From JAVBOW01 sp031550615 (GTDB lineage: Bacteria > Bacteroidota > Bacteroidia > Bacteroidales > Rikenellaceae), in assembly GCA_031550615.1 (NCBI GenBank), contig JAVBOL010000021.1, positions 1 to 64,000 on the forward strand: a stretch of 64,000 nucleotides of DNA, in the 5' to 3' direction. A model generated the notes under the pieces. It was given only the letters and a program-made list of their open reading frames with translations, had not been told where the DNA came from and did no database searches. This document shows, piece by piece, positions 6,603-13,861 of this stretch (its first letter is position 1; each line of letters begins with the position of its first letter). The translations under genes were made by a program, and so were the position numbers.

Positions 6603-7631
6603 ATGAAATACATATCCTTACTGACTACTGTATTGTTTGTCGGGCTATACACCGCTAATGCTCAGAAGCCCAAGATATCTTTTAGAAATGCCTTTGCAAA
6701 AGCGAGACATGAGCTAGGCGCAAAAGGTGTTTTTGAGTGGAATAGCAGTTTATATACTACTGAATATGCCGAAGAATTAGACGAGAAGGACTATACAAGG
6801 GAAAGAAGTTATCAGCTAATTACTCTCCATGATTCTATTTCATATGCTGTAGGGGTTGATATTAGTCACAATGAAGATGGGACGCGCCTTAAAGGTGCAT
6901 TGAATATGTCTGTTGTTACTCAAGGAATGAACGATGTGCTAAATAACAATAATCGTATGGGGGTACACTCCGATCAAGACTCGTATTCAGTAGGTGTTTA
7001 TGCGGGAATTCATATGGTCAAAGTGAATGATTATATGGCTAAATTGGGATTTAAAACATTGAATATTCCTATGGTAACCACCGCAATTAACGATGTCTTA
7101 AATTATCGTTCATATATGACCCGAACAGAAGCACGTGATTTCTATACTGAATGGGGTCTAGGGGCTTGTGCTAAGTGTATTAAGGATAATTTAAGGGAGT
7201 CCGAGCATTACATTGATAGTATTCGCCAAAATGACCCCAAAATCAAAACAACAGAAAGCGGCCTGTTATACGAAATAATAGAGTTAGGAGATAGGAATAT
7301 TAGGGTGAAACGCAATTCGGATGATATTGTGGCTGCTTACAAGGCTAATCTTAAAAATGGGACTGCTATATACGAGTGCAATAGCGATACAATGCAAGTC
7401 AATCGGTTTATTGAGGGGTGGGCAGAGGGCATCAGGCTTATAGGTAAAGGAGGGAAAATGAGGCTTATAATTCATCCCGATTTAGCGCATGGTCAGAATA
7501 TGGATGATACTCCCCCTAATTCAGTGTTGTTATTTGAGGTTGAACTGATAGATGTTATTCATAAAAGCCCATTTAGATTATTATGGGAGAGCATCAAGAG
7601 GCTATTTGGTGTTTCTGACGAAGATGAGTAA
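6603..7631 (+). CDS. Exported FKBP-type peptidyl-prolyl isomerase-like protein
   Basis: A 342-residue protein with a cleavable signal peptide (hydrophobic residues 4-18, then ANAQ). The middle has helical FKBP_N-like segments (ALNMSVVTQGMNDVL near residue 100 and MVTTAINDVL near 158), as in Mip-type dimers. The C-terminal FKBP domain spans about 222-326 (TTESGLLYEII, the GWAEGIRLIGKGGKM block, and PPNSVLLFEVELIDV). The active-site Trp is kept (GWAEG), but the usual YG of the A-Y-G loop is HG and the usual FD pair reads YE, so isomerase activity is doubtful. The protein probably acts in the periplasm as a chaperone. The gene is alone between elements D and E; its stop codon touches element E. 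Confidence 0.8.
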   Translation: MKYISLLTTVLFVGLYTANAQKPKISFRNAFAKARHELGAKGVFEWNSSLYTTEYAEELDEKDYTRERSYQLITLHDSISYAVGVDISHNEDGTRLKGALNMSVVTQGMNDVLNNNNRMGVHSDQDSYSVGVYAGIHMVKVNDYMAKLGFKTLNIPMVTTAINDVLNYRSYMTRTEARDFYTEWGLGACAKCIKDNLRESEHYIDSIRQNDPKIKTTESGLLYEIIELGDRNIRVKRNSDDIVAAYKANLKNGTAIYECNSDTMQVNRFIEGWAEGIRLIGKGGKMRLIIHPDLAHGQNMDDTPPNSVLLFEVELIDVIHKSPFRLLWESIKRLFGVSDEDE

Positions 7632-7680
7632 CAGGATTTTACAATGGGTATCAAAATGAATATTCCTAAAATTATGTCAC
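7628..7680. repeat. Palindromic cassette element, copy E
   Basis: The left arm GTAACAGGATTTTA (7628-7641) overlaps the stop codon of the FKBP-like gene. The core is ATGGGTATCAAAATG. The right arm TAAAATTATGTCAC (7667-7680) pairs with the left arm at 11 of 14 positions. It is the last copy; no ORF follows it. Confidence 0.75.
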
Positions 7681-7697
7681 GATAAATCGAACTATCG

Positions 7698-7730
7698 ACC
7701 TCGCTCAGAAATGGGCGAGGTTTATTTTTT
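7698..7730 (+). terminator. Terminator closing the cassette-like array
   Basis: ACCTCGC (7698-7704) pairs with GCGAGGT (7715-7721) with a 10-nt loop, then a run of Ts. Confidence 0.75.
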
Positions 7731-7955
7731 CATTTAGAAATTAAGACAGCATAAAATCTTAAAAGTGCAAGGGGGCTGAAAATTTGTGCGCGATTTTTTT
7801 TGCGTGGCGATTTTCAACCTAATGCTACTGATTGTTAAACAAATAAATCAACTTAATATTAACCGCAGAAGAATAAAATCAATCGACATTTGTTTACCCT
7901 TATGTTTACCCCCGCAGTAAAAAGAACATTGGTCAAATCCCAAAAACAGGCCCAG
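7731..7955. other. AT-rich non-coding stretch before the tRNA gene
   Basis: No convincing gene. It contains a direct repeat of TGTTTACCC at 7891-7899 and 7903-7911. Short repeats of this kind can be arm-type sites of tyrosine recombinases or operator repeats, but no integrase is in view. Base composition shifts from AT-rich to GC-rich close to here. Confidence 0.4.
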
Positions 7956-8060
7956 GCTGTTGTAGCTCAGTGGTACGCCCCGAAAGGCGAAGCCTTTGGG
8001 GGCCTTGGGAGCACTTCCTTGGTAAGGAAGAGGTCACGAGTTCAATCCTCGTCAACAGCT
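7956..8060 (+). tRNA. tRNA-Thr(GGT) with a 33-nt insertion in the D-loop
   Basis: Acceptor arms GCTGTTG (7956-7962) and CAACAGC (8053-8059) pair fully, with discriminator T at 8060. The D-stem is GCTC/GAGC, the anticodon stem CTTCC/GGAAG encloses TTGGTAA (anticodon GGT), and the T-arm is ACGAG-TTCAATC-CTCGT. Removing bases 7976-8008 leaves a normal tRNA-Thr. The inserted bases form their own hairpin: CCCCGAAAGGC, then GAA, then GCCTTTGGGG, with one bulged G. CCA is not encoded. Whether the gene still gives a working tRNA is unclear. Confidence 0.85.
7976..8008 (+). repeat. 33-nt hairpin insertion inside tRNA-Thr
   Basis: It lies between GGTA and GAGC of the D-arm. It is GC-rich, nearly palindromic and has no clear target-site duplication. 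Confidence 0.75.
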
Positions 8061-8069
8061 CAGGAATTA

Positions 8070-8094
8070 GGAAGCCTTCTGGGCTTCCTTTTTT
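8070..8094 (+). terminator. Terminator of the tRNA-Thr transcript
   Basis: GGAAGCC (8070-8076) pairs with GGCTTCC (8082-8088) around a 5-nt loop, then six Ts. Confidence 0.85.
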
Positions 8095-8161
8095 GTTTGT
8101 ATTCCGTGCTGTACGCCCTCTATCGCCTTATTACATCTTCTCGCTCGCCTAACTTTGAAAA

Positions 8162-8459
8162 ATGGGTACAAAAAGGAATTATGATCGCACGTTCAAGGAG
8201 CGAGCGGTCAAGATGAGTTACGAACGCGAGAGCGTTAAGGCGTTGGCAGCGGAGCTGGGGATCACATGGTTAGCGTCTTTATAAGTGGCGGGCGGAGTAC
8301 GCCGAGCATGGCGAATCGAGTTTTCAGGGTCACGGAGTCGAGCGTCTGAGCGATGAGGGCCGTCAGGTCAAGGATCTTGAGAAAGAGTTGCGTAATACCA
8401 AGATGGAGCTTGAGATACTAAAAAAAGCGATCGCCGTCTTCTCCAAGATAGACAGGTAA
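8162..8459 (+). pseudogene. IS3-family orfA (HTH transposase subunit), frameshifted
   Basis: The first 36 codons give a typical IS3 OrfA start (KRNYDRTFKERAVKMSYERE, then VKALAAELGITW). The frame then runs into a stop at 8282-8284. The expected continuation (LYKWRAEYAEHGESSF, later KELRNTKMELEILKKA with leucine-zipper character) is present one frame over from 8277 to 8459. The lesion, about one extra base, lies in 8270-8276. This is upstream of where IS3 elements use programmed frameshifting, so it is probably a real mutation. Confidence 0.8.
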
Positions 8460-9313
8460 TGTATTCATTCATTGACATCAACAGGGGCCGTTATCCTGTT
8501 GGGATGATGGCACGCGCACTTAGGATCAGCCTCCGTTCGTATTATGACTATAGGGCAGGTATTCCCAGTAAACGCGAACAGAAGCGCGAGTATCTGGAAC
8601 ACCGTATTCAGGAGCTCTACGCGGCGGCTAAAGGGCGTTATGGAGCGCCCCGTATCGCCGCCGAGATAAAAGCCTCTGGCTATGCGGTATCGGGCAATAC
8701 AGTCGCCAAGTATATGAAGCGGATGGGTTTACGCAGTAAATTGTGCTGTAAGTACAAGGGCAGTTACTCTTATAAGCCTCACTCGCTCCGTATCTGTCCG
8801 AACCATCTGGACAGGCAGTTTACGGCGGAGGTATGGGTGTCGGATATAACGTATATCCACACCAGGGAGCACTTCCTATACCTGACCTCAGTCATCGACC
8901 TGTACGACCGTAAAGTGGTCGGATGGAGCCTGAGCGATAACCTCACGGCAAAGGATACCGCCGTGAGGGCTTATCAGATGGCGGTGAAAAACAGAAAAGT
9001 GTCTTCAGGAATGATCTTCCACTAGGATCGCGGAGTGCAGTATGCCTCCGAAGAGTTCCGCACCGAGATCAAGGGACGGATCGTGCAAAGTATGTCCCGC
9101 AAGGGAAACTGCTGGGATAATGCGGTCGCCGAGAGTTTCTTCCGTAAGCTAAAGTGCGAGATGGTATATGGAAATACGACGCTCTCTGCTGAGCAAATGG
9201 AGTTGGAAATATTCGAGTATATAGAAATCTGGTATAACAAAACCAGACGACACTCAACGCTTCGAAATATGACGATAGACGAGTTCTGGAAAATCAATGC
9301 AAAAAGTGCTTAA
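8459..9313 (+). pseudogene. IS3-family orfB (DDE transposase), internal stop
   Basis: An rve-type integrase domain with the first catalytic Asp in VSDITYI, the second in the HxDRGVQYAS block and the Glu in AESFFRKLK, so the DDE triad is readable. An in-frame TAG at 9023-9025 replaces the residue just before the second catalytic Asp (normally HSDRG). The frame then continues unbroken to 9313. A single base change (for example TCG to TAG) would explain it. It starts overlapping the orfA stop (TAATG). Confidence 0.85.
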
Positions 9314-9346
9314 CTTTTTGTGCAGAAAAAGTTGGGAATTCCACAT

Positions 9347-9453
9347 ACTCATCCAACAGGATAAAAATCATCCTGGTTAACCGGCATGAAAAAGAAGACA
9401 TTATAGTAAGCAGGGAAAGAATGTCTGACTTTAAAACCTGGATGGACAGATAA
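9347..9453 (+). pseudogene. 3' remnant of a probable LytTR-type response regulator gene
   Basis: From the right end of the IS, an open frame encodes about 35 residues ending IKIILVNRHEKEDIIVSRER, then MSDFKTWMDR and a stop at 9451-9453. The pattern VSRxxMxxFKxWM resembles the last beta strand and helix of LytTR DNA-binding domains. The 5' part of the gene is absent on the other side of the IS, so the locus was deleted or rearranged. The assignment rests on a short stretch and is tentative. Confidence 0.45.
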
Positions 9454-9496
9454 TTATCCATCGCCGGTCATTCACAAAGGTGCAGTTTCTAAATAA

Positions 9497-9528
9497 AATG
9501 CGCCCCCGGATCACTCCGGGGGCGCATT
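9497..9528 (-). terminator. Terminator of gdhA (works in both directions)
   Basis: A 14-bp GC-rich stem (AATGCGCCCCCGGA at 9497-9510 with TCCGGGGGCGCATT at 9515-9528) and a 4-nt loop, with a T-rich tail on the minus strand, 20 bp after the gdhA stop. Confidence 0.85.
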
Positions 9529-9546
9529 CGTTTTGACAGTCGGAGG

Positions 9547-10881
9547 TTAGATAACGCCCTGCTCGACCATAGATTTGGCGACCTTCATGAATCCGGCGAT
9601 GTTGGCGCCCTTCATGTAGTTGACGTATTTGCCTTCGGTGCCGTACTCTACGCATGCGTCGTGGATCGAGGACATGATGCCCTTGAGTTTCTCGTCGACC
9701 TCCTCGGCGCTCCAGGAGAGTTTCATCGAGTTCTGGGTCATCTCCAGGCCCGAGGTAGCCACGCCGCCGGCGTTGACGGCCTTGCCCGGCCCGTAAGGTA
9801 TCTTATTGTGGATCAGCGCGTCGATGGCTTCGGGGGTGCAACCCATGTTCGAAACCTCGGCCACCAACTGCACTCCGTTGGCGATCAGCTTCTTAGCGTC
9901 GTCGCCATTGAGCTCGTTCTGGATGGCGCAGGGCATGGCGATGTCTACCTTGACCTCCCAGGGCTTTTTGCCGGCATGGAAGGTCGATCCTGCGAATTTC
10001 TCGGCGTAGGGAGCCACCACGTCGTTGTTCGAGGCGCGCAGTTCGAGCATATATGCGATCTTCTCGTCGTTCATGCCGTTGGGGTCGTGGATATAGCCGT
10101 CGGGGCCAGAGATCGTAACCACCTTGGCGCCCAGTTCGGTAGCCTTCATGGTCGCACCCCAGGCCACGTTGCCGAAGCCGGATACGGCCACGGTCTTGCC
10201 GGCCAGTTTGTCACCTGCCGTTTCGAGCATCTGGCGCACGAAATAGACCGCGCCGAAGCCCGTAGCCTCGGGACGGATCAGCGAACCGCCGTAGGAGAGG
10301 CCCTTGCCGGTCAGCACGCCGGTGTTTTCCAGGGCCAGTTTGCGGTACATGCCGTAAAGGTAGCCCACCTCGCGCGCACCTACGCCTATATCACCGGCCG
10401 GCACGTCGGTTTCGGGGCCTATATGGCGCCACAGCTCGGTCATGAAGGCCTGGCAGAAACGCATCACCTCACGGTCGGACTTACCCTTGGGGTTGAAGTC
10501 CGAGCCACCCTTCGCGCCACCCATGGGCAGCGTCGTGAGGGCGTTCTTGAACGTCTGCTCGAAGCCCAGGAACTTGAGGGTCGAGAGCGTAACGCTGGGG
10601 TGGAAACGAAGGCCGCCTTTGTAGGGACCGATGGCATTGTTGAACTGCACGCGGTAGCCGATATTGACCTGCACCTCGCCCTTGTCGTCTATCCACGACA
10701 CTTTGAAGGTGAATATACGGTCGGGCTCGACGATGCGCTCGGCGATCTTGTTGGCTTCGAAAGCCGGGTTGGCGTTATACACGCTCTCGATCGTGGTGAG
10801 CACTTCGCGCACCGCTTGCAGGAATTCGCTTTCGCCGGGATGCTTGCGCTCAAGCTCGGCCATCAGGTTATTGACGTTCAT
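9547..10881 (-). CDS. gdhA: NADP(H)-type glutamate dehydrogenase
   Basis: A 444-residue hexameric-type enzyme that interconverts 2-oxoglutarate plus ammonia and glutamate in the cytoplasm. Motifs: YKGGLRFHP, the substrate/catalytic Lys block LPMGGAKGGSDFNPKGKSD (about residues 118-136), the PAGDIGVGAREVGY segment, and the Rossmann dinucleotide fold with VSGFGNVAWG (about 233-242). Length and sequence match bacterial GdhA. The gene is monocistronic, with a -7 box (TAATTTTG) about 30 bp upstream on the minus strand and a strong terminator. It is the first core gene to the right of the island. Confidence 0.96.
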   Translation of the reverse strand: MNVNNLMAELERKHPGESEFLQAVREVLTTIESVYNANPAFEANKIAERIVEPDRIFTFKVSWIDDKGEVQVNIGYRVQFNNAIGPYKGGLRFHPSVTLSTLKFLGFEQTFKNALTTLPMGGAKGGSDFNPKGKSDREVMRFCQAFMTELWRHIGPETDVPAGDIGVGAREVGYLYGMYRKLALENTGVLTGKGLSYGGSLIRPEATGFGAVYFVRQMLETAGDKLAGKTVAVSGFGNVAWGATMKATELGAKVVTISGPDGYIHDPNGMNDEKIAYMLELRASNNDVVAPYAEKFAGSTFHAGKKPWEVKVDIAMPCAIQNELNGDDAKKLIANGVQLVAEVSNMGCTPEAIDALIHNKIPYGPGKAVNAGGVATSGLEMTQNSMKLSWSAEEVDEKLKGIMSSIHDACVEYGTEGKYVNYMKGANIAGFMKVAKSMVEQGVI

Positions 10882-10911
10882 ATCGATATTATGATTTTAG
10901 AGTTATGGGTC

Positions 10912-10919
10912 CAAAATTA
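10912..10919 (-). promoter_or_regulatory. -7 promoter box of gdhA
   Basis: TAATTTTG on the minus strand fits TAnnTTTG; it lies about 30 bp from the start codon. The -33 box is not clear. Confidence 0.45.
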
Positions 10920-11045
10920 TACATTTTTTCGGGTGGATGTGCGCCGTTGCCTGTTTTTAGACTAAATAAATATTTTTATTTATTTATAGAACAGTGAGTG
11001 CGGCAGATGAAGAATTTTAAACATGGTTTTTTAACAAAACATTCT

Positions 11046-11053
11046 TAACTTTG
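11046..11053 (+). promoter_or_regulatory. -7 promoter box of the GNAT-like gene
   Basis: TAACTTTG lies just before an ATG at 11055. A start of transcription near 11060 favours the ATG at 11073 as the true start codon. Confidence 0.5.
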
Positions 11054-11072
11054 TATGATTAATTCGACACTT

Positions 11073-12287
11073 ATGCCGCAGTACAGATTAGAGGAAGTAA
11101 CCGACAAGCACCAGATCAAGGAATTCCATAACCTCCCCAAACGTTTATACAAAGGCAACCGCCACTGGGTCTGCCCCCTGGACGGCGACATAGAATCGCG
11201 CTTCGACCCCTCGCGCAACGCCCTTCTGAGCGGCGGGCAGGCCATCCGCTGGATAGCGCGCGACGCAAAGGGCCAGGTCGTGGGACGCATAGCCGCCTTT
11301 TTCAACAACGAGCAGGTCGGCGCATACGACGAGTTGCCTACGGGCGGGTGCGGGTTCTTCGAGGCGATCAACGACCAGGAGCTTGCCAACCTGCTCTTCG
11401 ACGCCTCGCGCGACTGGCTCGCCGCACGCGGAATGCAGTCCATGGTGGGCCCGGTCAACTTCGGCGACCGCGACCAGTGGTGGGGGCTGCTGGTGGAGGG
11501 GTACGAGCTGCAACCCCTCTACGCCAACAACTACAACCCGGCATATTATAAGGAGTTGTTCGAGAACTACGGGTTCCAGAACTACTTCAACCAATTCTCA
11601 TACTACCGCGACATGAAGCAGGGGGTGTTCAACCCCGCCGTCTACGACCGCGTAAAACGCCTTACGGAAACTCCCGGCTACCGCTTCGAGCATATCAAAA
11701 AGGGCAACCTCACGCAGGTGGCCGACGATTTCCGCCGCATCTACAACAAGGCGTGGGCCCTGTTCACGGGCGTGAAACCCATCGACCGCGAACACGCGCA
11801 GAAACTGATGCGCACCATGAAACCGATCATCGACGAGCGGCTGATCTACTTCGCGTACTTCAACGACGAGCCTATCGGCTTCTTCATAATGGTGCCCGAC
11901 ATCAACCGCGTGATCGGCAAGTTCGGGGGCAAGCTCAACCTTATCAATAAACTGCGCCTGGTGTGCGACCTGCGGCGCGGCAAGGCCGACCGCATCTTCG
12001 CGATCATCTTCGCCGTAGACCCCGATTTCCACGGCAAGGGCATCGAGAGCGGCATCATGCACAGCTTCGAGAAGACCCTCGCCAGAGGCGTGAAGCTGCC
12101 CTACAAGACCCTTGAGCTGGCGTGGATCGGCGATTTCAACCCCGTTATGATGCGCATGTGCGAAAATTACGTCTGCGCCTCGCGCCACAAGATGCACACC
12201 ACCTACCGCTACCACTTCGACCGCAGCATCGAGTTCAAGCGCTGCCCACGCATGGGCATAAAACGCAACACGGCAACCGCAAACTAA
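11073..12287 (+). CDS. GNAT-like acyltransferase fold protein, function unknown
   Basis: A cytoplasmic protein of about 404 residues of a type common in Bacteroidetes, usually listed as hypothetical or N-acetyltransferase. The C-terminal half (about 200-360) shows GNAT features: YFAYFNDEPIGFFIMVPD as a central strand, and FAVDPDFHGKGIESGIMH as the pyrophosphate-binding-type VxxxxxGxGI loop. The N-terminal half contains a conserved-looking VGPVNFGDRDQWWGLLVEG block. The start at 11073 is chosen over 11055 because a -7 box ends at 11053. aspA follows 12 bp later, so both may share a transcript. The substrate is unknown. Confidence 0.65.
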   Translation: MPQYRLEEVTDKHQIKEFHNLPKRLYKGNRHWVCPLDGDIESRFDPSRNALLSGGQAIRWIARDAKGQVVGRIAAFFNNEQVGAYDELPTGGCGFFEAINDQELANLLFDASRDWLAARGMQSMVGPVNFGDRDQWWGLLVEGYELQPLYANNYNPAYYKELFENYGFQNYFNQFSYYRDMKQGVFNPAVYDRVKRLTETPGYRFEHIKKGNLTQVADDFRRIYNKAWALFTGVKPIDREHAQKLMRTMKPIIDERLIYFAYFNDEPIGFFIMVPDINRVIGKFGGKLNLINKLRLVCDLRRGKADRIFAIIFAVDPDFHGKGIESGIMHSFEKTLARGVKLPYKTLELAWIGDFNPVMMRMCENYVCASRHKMHTTYRYHFDRSIEFKRCPRMGIKRNTATAN

Positions 12288-12299
12288 AACCTCATACTT

Positions 12300-13745
12300 A
12301 TGAACGTCAAGGATATAACCTTGAGCCATCTCTCTGGCGAAACCCGCGCAGAGCACGACCTGTTGGGCGATATGAATATCCCCGTGGAGTATTACTTCGG
12401 CGTGCAGACCATGCGCGGCATCGAAAACTTCAACATCAGCCGCACCAAACTCTACTTCTTCCCCGAAGTGGTCGACGCGCTGGCCGACGTCAAGCAAGCC
12501 GCGGCGCTGGCCAACCGCGACCTGGGGCTGCTCGAACCCGAGATATGCGACGCTATCGTCAAAGCGTGCGAGGAGATCAAAAAAGGCAGTCTGCACGGCC
12601 ATTTCGTGGTCGACACGATCCAGGGCGGCGCCGGCACCTCGACCAATATGAATGCCAACGAGGTGATCGCCAACCGCGCCCTCGAACTGATGGGGCACAA
12701 AAAGGGGGAATATAAATACTGCCACCCCAACAACCACGTCAACCTCTCGCAATCGACCAACGACGCCTACCCCACCGCCATAAAGATCGCGCTGATGCGC
12801 AGCATCGAGAAACTGTCGGCGGAGCTCAAAGAATTGATCGCATCGTTCACACGCAAGGGCGAGGAGTTCTCGGACGTCATAAAAATGGGGCGCACCCAGC
12901 TTCAGGACGCCGTGCCGATGACACTCGGCCAGGAATTCGAGGCCTACGCCGCCACGCTGCGCGAGGAGATACAACGCCTTGAGGTCAACATGAAACTATT
13001 CCTTGAGGTCAACATGGGCGCCACGGCCATCGGCACGGGTATCAACTCGGACCCCGACTACACCCCCCTGTGCGTAAAATACCTGTGCGAGATAACCGGC
13101 ATGCCCATCGTGGCCGCCACCAACCTTATCGAGGCCACCTCGGACACCGGCGCCTTTATCATGAACTCGTCGGCGCAGAAACGCCTGGCCGTCAAGCTCT
13201 CGAAGATATGCAACGACCTGCGTCTGCTCTCCTCGGGCCCGCGCACCGGCCTTAACGAGATCAACCTGCCCCCGATGCAGCCCGGATCGTCGATCATGCC
13301 CGGCAAGGTCAACCCCGTGATCCCCGAGGTGGTCAACCAGGTGGCCTTCCGCGTGGTGGGCAACGATCTGACCATCACTATGGCATCCGAAGCCGGGCAG
13401 CTCGAACTGAACGTCTTCGAGCCCGTGATCGGCCATTGCCTGTTCGAGAGCATCGAGATGCTGATAAACGCCATGCGCACCCTGCGCATCCGCTGCATCG
13501 ACGGCATCACCGCCAACGTCGAGGTGTGCCGCGCGATGGTTTACAACAGCATCGGGCTGGTCACGGCCCTGAACCCCTACCTGGGTTACGAAACATCGAC
13601 CATGCTGGCCAAAGAGGCACTCAAAACCGGCAAAGGCATCTACGACCTGGTGCTGGAGCACAAGTTGATGAGCCGCGAGGAGCTCGACGACGTGTTGCGG
13701 CCCGAGAATATGGTGCACCCGAGAAAGATGCACCTTAAAAAATGA
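12300..13745 (+). CDS. aspA: Aspartate ammonia-lyase
   Basis: A 481-residue member of the fumarase/aspartase superfamily; it converts aspartate to fumarate and ammonia. It carries the superfamily signature GSSIMPGKVNP (about residues 330-340) in the flexible catalytic loop, plus GAGTSTNMNANEV (about 110-122) and HPNNHVNLSQSTND (about 140-153), typical of aspartases. It lies directly upstream of hydG. From memory, aspA is found beside hydrogenase maturase genes in other anaerobes, so the pairing is probably not accidental. It likely feeds fumarate respiration or supplies metabolites. Fumarase class II is the alternative, but aspartase fits better. Confidence 0.92.
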   Translation: MNVKDITLSHLSGETRAEHDLLGDMNIPVEYYFGVQTMRGIENFNISRTKLYFFPEVVDALADVKQAAALANRDLGLLEPEICDAIVKACEEIKKGSLHGHFVVDTIQGGAGTSTNMNANEVIANRALELMGHKKGEYKYCHPNNHVNLSQSTNDAYPTAIKIALMRSIEKLSAELKELIASFTRKGEEFSDVIKMGRTQLQDAVPMTLGQEFEAYAATLREEIQRLEVNMKLFLEVNMGATAIGTGINSDPDYTPLCVKYLCEITGMPIVAATNLIEATSDTGAFIMNSSAQKRLAVKLSKICNDLRLLSSGPRTGLNEINLPPMQPGSSIMPGKVNPVIPEVVNQVAFRVVGNDLTITMASEAGQLELNVFEPVIGHCLFESIEMLINAMRTLRIRCIDGITANVEVCRAMVYNSIGLVTALNPYLGYETSTMLAKEALKTGKGIYDLVLEHKLMSREELDDVLRPENMVHPRKMHLKK

Positions 13746-13861
13746 GTTTTAAAATTATGAATTATGAGTTATGAATTATGAATTGGAGTAAGCCGATGGC
13801 CTACTTCGAATAGAAGCCATGTTTAACTCATAACTCATAACTCATAATTAACACCCCCGTT
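13746..13861. repeat. ATTATGAGTTATGA-type repeats forming an inverted repeat
   Basis: Tandem units of ATTATGA/GTTATGA at about 13756-13780 face tandem ACTCATA units at about 13824-13848, giving a long AT-rich hairpin between aspA and hydG. It could end aspA transcripts or stabilise mRNA ends. No gene is seen. Confidence 0.6.

Larger units (their letters stand above)
8139..9346 (+). mobile_element. Decayed IS3-family insertion sequence
   Basis: Two overlapping transposase frames (orfA 8162-8459, orfB 8459-9313) in the IS3 arrangement. The right end is placed near 9346 because the sequence after orfB ends in CA and carries an AACTTTTT motif found inverted near the left end. The left terminal repeat is too diverged to place exactly; 8139 is an estimate. 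Both frames are broken, so the copy cannot move on its own. It sits between tRNA-Thr and a gene remnant. Confidence 0.75.

Noticed and set aside
2391..7680. Classical integron cassette array with attC sites
   Set aside because: The palindromes lack the GTTRRRY and RYYYAAC core boxes and no IntI gene is in the window, so I report an attC-like layout rather than a known integron.
7890..8216. ORFs running across the tRNA-Thr gene
   Set aside because: They read through the tRNA, its terminator and the IS start; no protein-like features.
9661..10965. Long plus-strand ORF of 434 codons opposite gdhA
   Set aside because: Antisense shadow of a clear glutamate dehydrogenase gene in GC-rich DNA; its translation is His/Gly/Arg-rich and matches no family.
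11598..12974. Long minus-strand ORF of 458 codons opposite the GNAT-like gene and aspA
   Set aside because: Antisense shadow spanning two real genes; composition is typical of reverse reading of GC-rich codons.
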